This document shows, in pieces, positions 26,808 through 38,944 of a stretch of DNA of 64,000 nt (within the stretch, counting starts at the first letter, position 1; each line of letters starts with the position of its first letter). The stretch comes from Chondrilla cf. caribensis (Eukaryota > Porifera > Demospongiae > Chondrillida > Chondrillidae). The stretch spans positions 2,670,327 through 2,734,326 of the forward strand of contig OZ026554.1 in assembly GCA_964020155.1 (NCBI GenBank), written 5' to 3'. Made by a program: the position numbers and the translations under genes. The notes under the pieces are model-generated. The model saw only the letters and a list, made by a program, of their open reading frames with translations, was not told where the DNA came from and did not search any database.

Positions 26808-28670
26808 TGTGATATGTGGGGCTTATAATGGTGTGGGATGTGTATGAGGAACACCTAGGGCAGATGAAAAAGAAACAGAAGAAATCAATTGGCGACTGCA
26901 CAATGCAAATTTAATCATTGAGGCAAAGAGGAAGGTTTGCAGACAGTGGCAGGAACGTAGAACAGATGCAGGAAGACAGATTGAATATCGGACCCTCAGA
27001 AAAGCAGTGAGAAAAGCAGTAATGGATGATTGTAAGAAATGGCTACATACAGTGATGAAGGAGATGGAAGACAATTTGAAGAGAAATTGACAAGAAAACT
27101 TCTTCAGGAAGTTAAGAGACATCAATGCTGACAAAGTGAAACCAACATCGACCATCTTGGATGAAAGTGGACAACCTATCAAGGGTAATGAGGAGAAATT
27201 GGCAAACACCAAAGAAGTGTAAAAATACCATCCTAATTCCAAGTGGAAAAATGCCATCCTACGTAAATCCACTCATAAAAGTGTGCGATAATTATCAAGA
27301 TATTGTGTTACTGAGTGTTCCGGGAAAAGTGCTCTCTCTCTCAATCTCCTAGAGAGGTTGGAGATCATCATTGACCCTCAGCTACTTCGGTCATAGTGTG
27401 GATTTTGCCAGGGCTATGGAACAACTGATCAGATTTGGTTAACACTGCAAATCATCGAATGAGCAGTTGATTATGGAACGGCAGCAAATCTGTGTTTTGT
27501 TGACCTCACCAAGGCCTGTGACTCAGTGGACCGTGGGCAGCCCTTATTGCCATCCTGAAGAACCATAAAGTTCCCACCACCTAATTGACATCATCCAAAA
27601 AGTGTATACCAACACTTGGTGCCAGGTGAGGACTGTAGAAGGTACATCTGAGGAGTTCCAGGTTCAAAGCGGAGTCAGGCAGGGTTGTGTTCTGTCTCCA
27701 CTCCTCTTCAACTGTTTTATGGACAGAGTGCTCAGGGACACATTGGAGACACCATCAGGAGGATGGTCCATTGAGTACACCACCACTGATGGACTGTTCT
27801 GACCTACAAGGATAAGACTACAACAACCAGTGATGTCCAGAATGTTCCATATGCAGATGATCTCACACTAGTGGCTGAATAAGGAGAAAAACTACAGTTT
27901 ATGGTGGACACCCTAGACAAGGCCGGCACTCAGTGTGGGATGTCCATCAATTTCACCAAGACTAAAACAATGAGGATTGGAGAGGTGATTGATGACGACC
28001 AGCCAGCAACCTGCCTGAAACTCAACATACTGGCCTTTTCCTATCTGGGGAGTGAGGTGGGGCAGACTGCTAGGGTAGATGGTGAGAACCTGACTGGAGA
28101 AGGCAGCCACGGTTTACCAGATTTGGAGGAGAAAGGTCTTCAGAAGTAGGAGCATTGCTAAAAGGACCAAGGTTCATGTGTTCAGAGTGAAGGTCATGTC
28201 TGTGCTTTTGTATGGGGAGAGACATGGGCAGTCACACAGCAGGGACTGAGAAGATTGTATACCTCCCAGATAAAGTGCTTACAAGACATTGTTGGAGAGA
28301 TCTTGTGGGACCAGAGAAGAGATGAGGACATCCTTGCAGAAACAGGAGAAGTGCCAGTGGAAGACCAGTTGAGACTAAAACGACTCCAGTGGTTTGGTCA
28401 CCTCCAAAGAATGCCAGACCACTGGCCACAGCAACAAGTGCTCAAATGCCGTCCACAGGGCAAGAAGAGGGAACCCGGAGGAACCTCTCTCCGCTGGATA
28501 GATATTGTGAACAGAGACCTGTCCAAGATTGCCAACTGGGAACAACTAGTGAGGATAGGAACCAGTTGTGATCCACCATTCACCAGCTCTGCCTGCCGCC
28601 CAGCTCAACCTGATGATAAAAATTGTGGTCTCGTCCAATGTCCAACCATGGACAAGGAGTGCTACATGGC
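26808..28670 (+). mobile_element. LINE-A copy, internally deleted (unit 2)
   Basis: Same element as at 8445. The 5' start (gtgatatgtggggcttata) is joined directly to the linker region near 26850, removing the endonuclease. Reverse-transcriptase pieces include LCFVDLTKACDSVDRG near 27500, RQGCVLSPLLFNCFMDRVL near 27690 and a PYADDLTLVAE motif near 27850. The C-terminal WFGHLQRMPDHWPQ and the IDIVNRDLSKIANWE stretch are intact as a frame from 28255. Several stops remain. Confidence 0.85.
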
Positions 28671-28706
28671 ATATGACGTGTGTGTGTGCGTGCGTGCGCA
28701 TGTGTC

Positions 28707-28741
<35 letters not shown>

Positions 28742-29713
28742 ATGTGTGAATATGTATGTATGTATGTATGCATTTGTACACTGGTGTGTGTAGGTGAATA
28801 TGATTACATAAAATAGATGGCTTCACTTAAGGTTTCATTTAATTGAGTTATCATGCAGTCATAATAAGGATCTAATATTTAATTAGTCTGTTCATTGTCA
28901 GGTAAGAGTGTGTGCACGTATGCTATGCTCTAAGCCTAACTTGCCTGATTCAGCACAAGATTGCAGTCACAACAATATTAGTATGCAGCTGCAAAATGTC
29001 AAATCAAGGCAAGTATAAATGTAAGTGTCAAGTGTATACATGTACATTTTATTGTTTGTGTACATGTGCTGTGCGTATGTGTTAGCACAGTGCTATCTAA
29101 AATTACAGGTTTCAAGCCTGACATACATAACATACAAACATGCAACACAGGCAGGTTTAAGTATAGTACACATATTGGATATATATGTACAGCAGCCTTG
29201 AGAGGGATAGAGAGTGCAAACCAAAATTCAGTTCAACTAGAAGATGATGTACCACTTTGGTTCATTCACATCGTGATTGAGTCTCTCTTGAGGAACATTG
29301 ATAGTAGGGTCCACATTCAGAATCCTTGCTTCACACAGTATTCAACCAAACACTCACACAGGGGAAAACTGACAATAACCAACACATTAGAAGCCAAATA
29401 AAATATCATGCGTGTGACCTTTCAAAGTCGCCCACTCTGGCTGTAAACAGCCTCTACTATCAGTGGTCCTGCTTGCAATAGACCATGCAAGGATTGACTG
29501 TCAGAGGTAAAAAAGGGAAGGATATAGAATGGTACACAGATTGGATAATTATGTACAGCAACCTTGAGAGGGATAGAGAGTGCATACCAAAACGCAGTTC
29601 AACTGGAAGATGATGAACCACTTCGGTTGATTCATGTGGTGACTGAATCTCTCTCTTGAGGAACATTGATAGTAGGGTCCACATTCAGAATCCTTGCTTC
29701 ACACAGTATTCAA

Positions 29714-29788
<75 letters not shown>

Positions 29789-30726
29789 GGAAAACTGACA
29801 ATAACCAACACATTAGAAGCCATATGAAATATCATGTGTGTGACCTGTCAAAGTCACCTACTCTGGTTGTAAACAACCTCTACTATCAGTGGTCCTGCTA
29901 GCTATAGACCGTGCAAGGATCAACTGTCAGAGGAAAAGAAGGGAAGGATCTATAATGTATATATAGAAAGCAGTGATGAGATTACACCTTATCATAAGTT
30001 GCCTACCCAGACCATTCCTACATACTCACACATCATCACAACAGTATATAGAAGGTATGACTAGTGTATGGATACATATTATACACCTGCAAATGTGTTT
30101 GTACATACGTACATTAGTGTGGAAGTATCTTGTGTGAGTGCATGCATATGTGTGCATTTGCAAATTGATGTGTGCGTGTGTAAGGTGTTTACAGAATACC
30201 AAACTTGCTAGATTCACAGCTGTTGATCACGCACGTAACAATATTATCATAGAAACATGGCAGAATTGAAGTATACAGTGCAGTTCAGATAATTATGCAT
30301 AGCAATTGAGAAAGGGATTGAGAGTACATACCAAAATTCTGCTTAACTAGAGGATGACAAACCACTTTACTTCATTCATGTGGTGATGGAAGTGTTCTCT
30401 TGAGGAACATTGACAGGAAAGTGTGATTAATTCCCTCACACAGTGTCAAACTAAACACAGAAAGGAGGAAGACGAAGTAGTGAATAATACAGAATGTGGG
30501 GTCAGTTACATAAATAACCATAAAACAGTCCATTCTGCCAGGAATGCTATAAAATAGTGGTGTATACACCATGTAGGAATCTGACTTGTGCTTCAGACAT
30601 GTACACTGTCAATGAATATCATTAAAAGTGGGAGTGTCCTCCTAGTGACTATTAAATTTGTCTGCTCAGCTGCGGTGACCACAAACTAGCACTAACAAAC
30701 TGAGTGTGTTGGCTGGAGCTACAGAT
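28671..30726 (+). promoter_or_regulatory. 5' flank of collagen gene 2
   Basis: Homologous to 11745-13323, but with three copies of the ~180-bp repeat: near 29210-29400, 29540-29800 and 30310-30470. The second is a recent duplicate of the first and carries a pure CA tract at 29715-29787. A TA-rich run lies near 29955. Confidence 0.65.
30548..30555 (+). promoter_or_regulatory. TATA box, collagen gene 2
   Basis: TATAAAAT, 179 nt before the ATG, at the position conserved in genes 3 and 4. Confidence 0.55.
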
Positions 30727-31983
30727 ATGGCTCCAAACGTTAAGGTCTTTCTACAAGTGGCTCTTCTGTGCTATGTGGTGACCACTAGTATTGGGGGTAG
30801 CATTGACTTACAAAAGGCACTTGCCACACTTCAGAAGGAAGTGGAGGATCTCAAACAGCAGTCTCAAGAAGAAATAAATTCTTTGGTGACTGAGCTGAAT
30901 GAGCTGAGGCAGCAGTCAAAACAGGAAATCAAGCTACTTCACAAGAGATTAGAGCAAATTGAAGCCAAAGGTTCATTGCAAACTATTTGTACAGTGCCAT
31001 ATCCTGGCTGTGACCAGAAACAGTACAGTGTAACTCCAGCTGGTGCCTTACCCACAATACCATTTGATTATAGTACCTCTGTATAAGTAATAAATATAAG
31101 GGCCCTTAGCCATTGTTGACAAATTAGTCATTTTGAATTAAACAGAGTTAGGAGGCTTTGATCTAGTTGGTCCTTGGTATACGGGTCCAATGACCAAAAA
31201 TGAAATTGAGACTGTTATCAGTAGAAACATTGTGCCAAGTGGCCATGCGTAGCCAGCCCCTTTTCCTGATTACTTCCTCATTGGGATCCACTGTCAGTGG
31301 ATAGTAAATGGTTGGTTGATAGATTAATCACCACTCGTAATTAAGTGGGTGCAACTGGAAAGCAATCACACTTATTAGACTGAGTATTATAGTCATCCAA
31401 TAGAGGTGATGTGGAGCCTTTAGAGTCCTTTTCACATTTCAGGTACTGTTGAAGTACAAAATTGAAGCCATGAAGGTCATGTGTAATAAGGTGGCTTCTG
31501 CTTCACTAACTTAATTTCTTCCTGTAATTACTTTATTCTCTTCCACTAATAATGATTATCAGATTCAAAATGAATATCAATTGATTTATTGATTAATTGT
31601 CCCAGCACTACTATAAAACGATCTCACTAACGGCGCCGATTTCAGATGTAATATTCGACGTGTAATGTTTACAACTGGTATACTTTCATTTGACCTTAAC
31701 TTAATTTTTCGATGCAGTGTCCCTTTAAAGTATACTGCTGTTACAATTGTGGTATGTGCGTGCATGCATATGTACTGTGTATAATGTGTGTGTGTGTGTG
31801 TGTGTTTGTGTGTGCATGTATGTGTACATGGAAGCATGCATATCCATTACAAGTGTTAGGCAAAAGGCACCCTTTCTTTCTAGAATGTCATATTGGTGAA
31901 CATCAGATTGTATTATCAATGGTTTGGGCTAGAGTAGTTCAAAATTGTGCCCTCAGCAAAACCATTGTACACACCAGTGATAT

Positions 31984-32038
<55 letters not shown>

Positions 32039-34400
32039 ATAGTTGATATACATGCTACATTTTAAGTATAATAGTATTAACATGTATATCAACAAGTTAG
32101 TTTAGGTGTGTGTACACAAAAATTATGCTATACTTGTTGCTATGATGTATATGAAAGGAGTACATGTGAGAGAGGGGTACAAGTTAAATATTATATAATA
32201 TTAATTTTATGCATTATAATATACAATTTGTTACCTTTTGCCATTTCATTATCACTTCATACAATTATAGCACAATGAACAATGTTTATCATATTATACA
32301 AATTACTCTTTGAACTTCCTGAAACTTTGAATAGATATAAAGTGCCACTTAAATAGCCTATGGCTAACAGTTCCCCACATTAAATAAGAATACCTGATAC
32401 CTGAAACTACTGAACCTGTATTATCAGATATATTATAGACAGCACTAGCTTTACCTAACAGTCCTGAATATCTCTTATATTCCAAATAATTTCCTTATAA
32501 TTAATACCCACTTTACCCATAACCTTGTGAAATAATCAACTTGTCTTTAACAGAATTGGACAAGCCTTTCCAAAGAATGAGACGTGGAGGAGAGAATGTT
32601 TCCCCAACACCTGAATCTTGCACTTGTCCACCTGGACCACCTGGTCCACCTGGTCAACCTGGAGCAAAAGGTGAAAAGGGACAGCATGGAAAACGAGGCA
32701 AAACAGGAGCGATGGGATTGAATGGAACAAATGGTGAGAAGGGTGAACAGGGAGATACAGGACCTCAAGGAATGGATGGACAGAAAGGTGAACCAGGAGT
32801 AAAGGGATTGCGAGGACTTTCAGGACAACCAGGACTCAATGGAACAAAGGGAGAAAAGGGTGAACAAGGATATCAAGGAGTTAATGGAACAAAAGGTGAA
32901 CGTGGAGAAACAGGACAACCGGGAAATGATGGACAGAAAGGACCACAAGGAGATAGAGGACCAAAAGGAGACATAGGACCCCAAGGACCACAAGGACCAA
33001 AAGGAGACATAGGACCCCAAGGACCACAAGGACCAAAAGGAGACATAGGACCCCAAGGACCACAAGGACCAAAAGGAGACATAGGACCCCAAGGACCACA
33101 AGGACCACAAGGACCCCAAGGACCACCAGGAACACAAGGAGACATAGGACCCCAAGGACCACAAGGACCACAAGGGGACATAGGACCCCAAGGACCACAA
33201 GGACCACAAGGGGACATAGGACCCCAAGGACCACAAGGACCACCTGGACCAAAAGGTGAAAGGGGACAGCATGGAAATCGAGGCAAAACAGGAGCGATGG
33301 GATTGAATGGAACAAATGGTGAGAAGGGTGAACAGGGAGATACAGGACCTCAAGGAATGGCTGGACAGAAAGGTGAACCAGGACCAAAGGGATTGCAAGG
33401 ACTGCCAGGAAGTGATGGACAGATGGGTGAACCAGGACTGCCAGGACAACCGGGACTCAATGGAACAAAGGGAGAAAAGGGTGAACAAGGATATCAAGGA
33501 GTTAATGGAACAAAAGGTGAACGTGGAGAAACAGGACAACCAGGAAATGATGGACAGAAAGGTGAACCAGGACTGAAAGGACCACAAGGACTAAAAGGAG
33601 ACATAGGACCCCAAGGACCACAAGGACCACAAGGACCCCAAGGACCACAAGGACCAAAAGGAGACATTGGATCCCAAGGACCACCAGGACCACAAGGAGA
33701 CATAGGACCCCAAGGACCACAAGGACCAAAAGGAGACATAGGACCCCAAGGACCACCAGGACCACAAGGACCCCAAGGACCACAAGGACCAAAAGGAGAC
33801 ATTGGATCCCAAGGACCACCAGGACCACAAGGAGACATAGGACCCCAAGGACCACAAGGACCAAAAGGAGACATTGGATCCCAAGGACCACAAGGACCAC
33901 AAGGGGACATAGCACCCCAAGGACCACAAGGACCACCTGGACCAAAAGGTGAAAAGGGACAGCATGGAAATCGAGGCAAAACAGGAGCAATGGGATTGAA
34001 TGGAACAAACGGTGAGAAGGGTGAACAGGGAGATACAGGACCTCAAGGAATGGTTGGACAGAAAGGTGAACCAGGAGTAAAGGGATTGCAAGGACTTCCG
34101 GGAAGTGATGGACCAATAGGTGAACCAGGATTCAATGGAACAAAGGGAGAAAAGGGTGAACAAGGATATCAAGGAGTTAATGGAACAAAAGGTGAACGTG
34201 GAGAAAAAGGACAACCAGGAAATGATGGACAGAAAGGTGACCCAGGACTGAAAGGACCAAATGGAGATAGAGGACCAAAAGGAGACATAGGACCCCAAGG
34301 ACCACCAGGACCACTAGGAGATAGAGGACCCCAAGGACCACAAGGACCACAAGGACCTCAAGGACCACAAGGAGCAAAAGGTGACATAGGACCCCAATGA
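30727..34400 (+). CDS. Short secreted coiled-coil collagen, array gene 2 (longest)
   Basis: If spliced like its paralogs, exon 1 is 30727-30970 and exon 2 is 32554-34400, giving 696 residues with the same layout: signal peptide, coiled coil, C-T-C pair, and a rod of about 580 residues. The rod has three large modules, each with GLNGTNGEK, a VNGTKGER stretch, and blocks of [12 protein letters not shown] repeats. A 15-bp deletion relative to genes 1, 3 and 4 turns the donor GTTAGT into GTTCAT, so splicing may fail. An unspliced reading frame then gives a 119-residue protein ending at 31086. The rod ends at a TGA (34398-34400) replacing a Gly codon. Codons for PPGEGDLPYQKQ follow untranslated. 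The downstream poly(A) signal is degraded to AATACA, although AATAAA stands at 31089-31094 in the intron. Confidence 0.8.
30971..31094 (+). CDS. Alternative C-terminus of gene 2 read through the intron start
   Basis: Because the stop-containing 15 bp are missing, exon 1 stays open for 39 more residues, including [19 protein letters not shown] and ending FDYSTSV, then TAA at 31084-31086 and AATAAA at 31089-31094. The same codons exist in genes 1, 3 and 4 behind an in-frame TAG. This could give a small secreted coiled-coil protein with two cysteines. It is inference; no transcript is known. Confidence 0.45.
31617..31728. other. ~110-bp insertion in intron of gene 2
   Basis: In genes 3 and 4 the intron reads from cactactat almost directly into taaagtatactgctgttac. 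Here about 110 nt, from acgatctcactaac to cagtgtccctttaaag, intervene. Their origin is not recognised. Confidence 0.55.
31987..32036. repeat. (TG)n in intron of gene 2
   Basis: About 50 nt of pure TG. A shorter TG run lies at 31786-31815. Confidence 0.9.
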
Positions 34401-36247
34401 CCACCAGGAGAGGGAGATTTGCCGTATCAGAAACAATAGTGAATGTAAGGATTATCAACAAAATTACAAACATCAAATCTAAAGTTATAAAATGAAAATA
34501 TCTGAAATAGTTACAACTTTTACAATTAATTTTCCACTATTAGTAATGTAATTGTTATCGGTTTAAGAAATTTGTGATTAATACAGGTATATGATATTTA
34601 TTATGAATATTGCAGATAACCTATAAGTAGTAAAATGGTAACACTGCATAATATCTAAGTTGATCTAAATCAAATACACTGTTACAGTAATTGAATTTGG
34701 ATCCAATATCTTCAAACCATAATTAATACGAGTGTCAAAGATAACATTTTGCATTAATAGTCATTGACAAGAATAATAACTGACACACAGCCTATAAACA
34801 GGCAGACATATGTACAAGTAGTGGAATCTACCCAAGTGTTTGGAATGTGTATGTATGGGGTAAACAAAAGCGGAGACAGATCACATCTTTGACGCAAACC
34901 TCTGGTTACTGCGAATTCCTCACTTAACAGACATCAATTCTTGACCTGTGACCTTTAATTACTTGTACATTTAGTGATAGTAATGCTAGTAGTAGTGGTA
35001 GTCAGGTAGTGGTAGTAGTATAATGGTAGTAGTAGTGGAAGTAGTATAGTGATAGGCGGGAAGGGTGATATAAATTGTAGGAGGAGGAGGGGTGTAGCCA
35101 AACACATTAATATCTGCTCCATTTATCATGACATGAGTATGTGGGTTGGATCCATGGTGTGGTTGAGTTCATAGGTACATGCAATGGATCATGATGAGGC
35201 CCAATCATGCAGACCAAAACAGTGCCATCTACGTGTATGACTATAATAATTTACCACTTTTATGACCTTGATTTTCCGAATTAAACATACATACATATCT
35301 GTCATATTATACGCATGGTCGAAGCAATGTTGCAGTTCTTGGTTTCATGGAATGGGATTCGTGTGTGTAGTAAAACATATTATAATCACAAGTTTTCACT
35401 TGTGTATATACATGCAGTATGTGTGTTATGTACCTTAATTGTTATTTTATTATGCATTTGTTGCATGCACATACTGTATTTGTAAAATTTATGTTTAATT
35501 TTATTTGGACACAAAAGAGTTATTTTTCTGTATGCATACTGTGTACAATGTTGATACCTACTGCAAGAATTGATGTGTAATTACAGTCATTTAGATAGTA
35601 TTATGATAGATGATCACAGTTGGTAATGATGTATAATTACCATTGTTATTTACGGCTGGCTTAGACGTGGATCACTAGATATACCAAAAATCAGTTGACT
35701 ACATGTTTATTAGCGAGCAGTGAGAAACTTTTGTATGTTGAAGCTTCTGAAGTCGAGCATCTCTGGCCCATTGTGAATGCAATGGACAGTGACATGTGGG
35801 CCAAAGGAGAGGCCATGCAACAGCTACAAGGAACAAAAACAGATGCAAATGTACAGATGAGCAATAGTCGGTAACATTTCAATCTCCCAAAGGAGATTTT
35901 CTAAGCCGGCCAAAATTTATTCAAAAGTTGTATAGCAAGTGAATTCTTCTTTGAAGCTGATAAACAGTATCCTAAAGTTTTATGTGATGTCAAAGAAACC
36001 ACCAAGATATAGTTTTACATATTATTATATATAAAACAGAAGTAACCTGTGTTTGAAAGTTATCAACATCTCATACGTTGTGTTAAACCCCGTTGACTGC
36101 AGCATATTATGATATCTTGTGCAATGCTTTACATATTCTACATAAAACTTGAAATATTAATTGGTCTAAAAAGCGACATACTATATTGCCACACTTTATC
36201 AATGGCATCCCAGAGTTTCCAATACTTATGATGATGACAGGAAGTTT
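34401..36247 (+). repeat. 3' flank of collagen gene 2
   Basis: Shared with the other units: a GTA-rich microsatellite near 34975-35050, conserved blocks to about 35690, the small ORF at 35695-35874, and then a block ending with the words ggcatcccagagtttccaat near 36205-36225. Confidence 0.75.
35695..35874 (+). CDS. Conserved small ORF or exon downstream of collagen (unit 2)
   Basis: A 59-residue frame homologous to that at 17537, with SSEKLLYVEASEVEHLWP and DMWAKGEAMQQLQG, ending NVQMSNSR and TAA. It has the same frame and length as the unit 3 copy. No ATG precedes it. The function is unknown. Confidence 0.45.
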   Translation: MTTCLLASSEKLLYVEASEVEHLWPIVNAMDSDMWAKGEAMQQLQGTKTDANVQMSNSR

Positions 36248-36689
36248 AAGACTGTGATCTGGGTTAAGGTGGATATTCATTTCTTTGCTAATCACCTGCT
36301 ATTTCAGACTGTTATCCCAGGAATACAACCATAACATACAATGTCATATTTACATACACACAATAATTATATATACTAAACTACTCACATACTACATGTA
36401 CAATATTCAACAGAGTATTCATTGGAAATACTATTTTTGTACATGTGCTGTATACTGGGTGTAATAATTTATACATCAGTTATCATGTATACCTAGGTAA
36501 TGTCTAGTATGCAGCTTAAATCACTCCCATATGCCAAAAGTATAAAGTACATACATTATAATATGTGTATATTATGTACATGTAATTGTTTATTCTTATA
36601 TGTTATATCATAATATATATAATAAATGCTGTGTATGTAATACATTAGTATTGAGTACACTGGTTATCATCCTTTAGAAGGGCAATTTT
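36248..36689. other. Distal flank of unit 2, no gene
   Basis: AT-rich. The first ~230 nt match 3630-3860. Nothing further is recognised. Confidence 0.5.
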
Positions 36690-37565
36690 ATGTATCTGTT
36701 ATAACAGTTGTACTGGATCCGGAGCTGAGAGGTGAGAGCAATATTGGACACATTGTACCTCATACGTAAATAGATGATAACTGGCTTGAACCAACAAACA
36801 AAATTAAAGACGCATATAAAAGAAGACATTTTGACATGAATCTGATGAATACGGCCTTGGCAAACTCTAGAATATGTACCGTATAGCGGGAAATTTTCAC
36901 GGGACAAAATTTTCATGGATGGCTCCAAAAATGAAAATTTGCGGATAAAATGTTCGCGGATGCTGGCCAGAGTCACGCGACAGAACAGCGAGAACGCCTA
37001 GTTCGTGGATAAAATTTTCGCGGATGTTAGGCAAACCGCGAAATCCGCGAAAATTTTGTCCCACGAATATTTCCTGCTATACGGTATGTGAGTGTGTGTA
37101 TCAACCTGCCACTGTATGTGTAAGTGTGAATGCAGATATCTATACATGTGTGATTAGGGATTTACGTTAGTGTATCTGCATTTATGCATGTATAATGTGC
37201 ATAATATGTATGTGTGCTTGTAGGTGTTATGTGTATAGCATTGTTACCACAAGCACAAGCAGCACTGCATCACCACCAAAGTGTATCTTCTAGGATCATG
37301 AAAGCAGAGTTTCTGACACGAAGTTGGGCCACTAATGATTATTGTAGTGTACGCCCCCACAAACCAGGACAGTCCTGAGGAGAAGGACCAGTTACAGGTG
37401 ATGGTGATGGCGGAGTCAATGCATCGGTGAGTGAGAAACTGGATGGTGTTGTAGGCCCTTATGGCCTGGAGTGTACTACTAGTGATAACGGTGAATGACT
37501 GGTTTCATTTGCATGTGCCAATGGTCTATGTCTCACCAACACCTACTTTGCCCCCTTTAATTGTT
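36690..37565 (+). mobile_element. LINE-A 5' fragment (endonuclease part)
   Basis: Matches 8730-9330 of the unit 1 copy, including the SSRIMKAEFLT and VYAPTNQDS segments. It is truncated at tttgccccctttaattg, where inverted collagen 5' flank begins. A MITE interrupts it at 36879-37084. Confidence 0.75.
36879..37084. mobile_element. 206-bp MITE with TA target duplication
   Basis: Terminal inverted repeats start CCGTATAGCGGGAAATTTTC and end with the near reverse complement, finishing GCTATACGG. TA flanks both ends (36877-36878, 37085-37086). The homologous LINE-A copies at 8868 and 39420 lack it, giving empty sites. It is rich in internal GCGGAT/ATCCGC words and can fold on itself. Confidence 0.9.
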
Positions 37566-38157
37566 TGTTTGTGGTCACCACAGCAGAACAGACTATTTAA
37601 GTCACTTGGAGGACACACCCACTTATAATGATATTCAGTGAAAATGTATACATCTGAAGTACAAGTCAGCTTCCAGGTGCTACTATACAGCACTGCAGTC
37701 CTGTCAGGATAGACTGATTAATGGGTATTGAAATAGCTGACCCCACGTTTTATGATATTCTATATTATTGTCAACATATCCAAAACAATTTGAGCTATTA
37801 AATATTAAGCTGATATATTTTCTCTAGGGATAGTGTACAGTAATTTGCACTACTTAGTCTTCCCCCTGTCTGTGTTTGGTTGGATACAGTGTGAGGGACT
37901 ATTCTCTACACCCTCCTGTCAATGTTCATGTAAAGAACACTTTGATTCGATCTTTTTGCAGTTGCATGCTAATATTGTTGTGATTGTAACCTTGTGCCGA
38001 ATCATGCAAGTTTTCATAGCATGTGCACACACTCATGCCTGACAATGCACACACTAATCCAATATTGAATCCTTACATGACTGCTGTTAAATCAATTAAG
38101 CAAAACTATTTTTGCCCTCCATATTGTGTGCACATGCACACACATGAATGTGCAAAT

Positions 38158-38201
<44 letters not shown>

Positions 38202-38944
38202 GTGCGCGTACATGCACATTTATGCATACACACATACATACAAATGTATCGATGTATACAATATATAATAATATATAATATATAAAAATATCTCCCATTT
38301 TGGTTCCCCATCAATTGCTCATTTGTGTCAAGCCGTGAGGGGAGAATAAAGGCAGGTTGATTACTTAACAATTACATTAAATGTCCATGTATGTAGGTTT
38401 CCAACTCAAGCAGTAAACATCCTGTTCTTGTGTCTCATTACACCTTGTGTGCTTGTACGATTGCATGTTAACATTATTAGCAAGACACCTTGTCTAAACA
38501 TGTATTAACAATAACATTCTGATAATTTGATTGGACCTTTTGCAGTTGCATGCTAATATGGTTGTGATTGTAACCTTGTGCTTAATCTTGCAAGTTTACA
38601 TAGCATATGCCCACACTCATGCCTGACAATGTACACACTAATTGAATATTGAATCCTTACATGACTGCATGTTAAATCAATTAAGCAAAACCTTCTAGTG
38701 AGGCCACTTTGCCCAATGTATTGTATACACGTACACACACATGAATGTACAAATGCATACACACACATGCACATATGCATTCATCCATACACACATACAT
38801 ACAAACGCAACTAACTCTGCAATACTGATATGCATAATGTTCCTATATACAGATGATGTGTTCCATGTTAGTTGATCTGCTGATTGAAAACCAGTGAGGA
38901 TTGTATCAAAGTGAACCAGTGAGAATTGTATCAAAGTGTTGTGA
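37566..38944 (-). repeat. Inverted collagen 5' flank, unit 3
   Basis: On the minus strand it reads gtcctccaagtgact, then tctgctgtggtgaccac, matching the sequence just before the collagen ATGs. Further right come two copies of the gattgtaac...aatc block (near 37978 and 38565) and a CA tract at 38159-38200. Confidence 0.75.

Noticed and set aside
35691..35882. Minus-strand ORF starting MKCYRLLLICTFASVF, resembling a signal peptide
   Set aside because: It is antisense to the conserved plus-strand frame. The hydrophobic start comes from the reverse of a Gln/Lys-rich segment, and unit 1 does not keep it.
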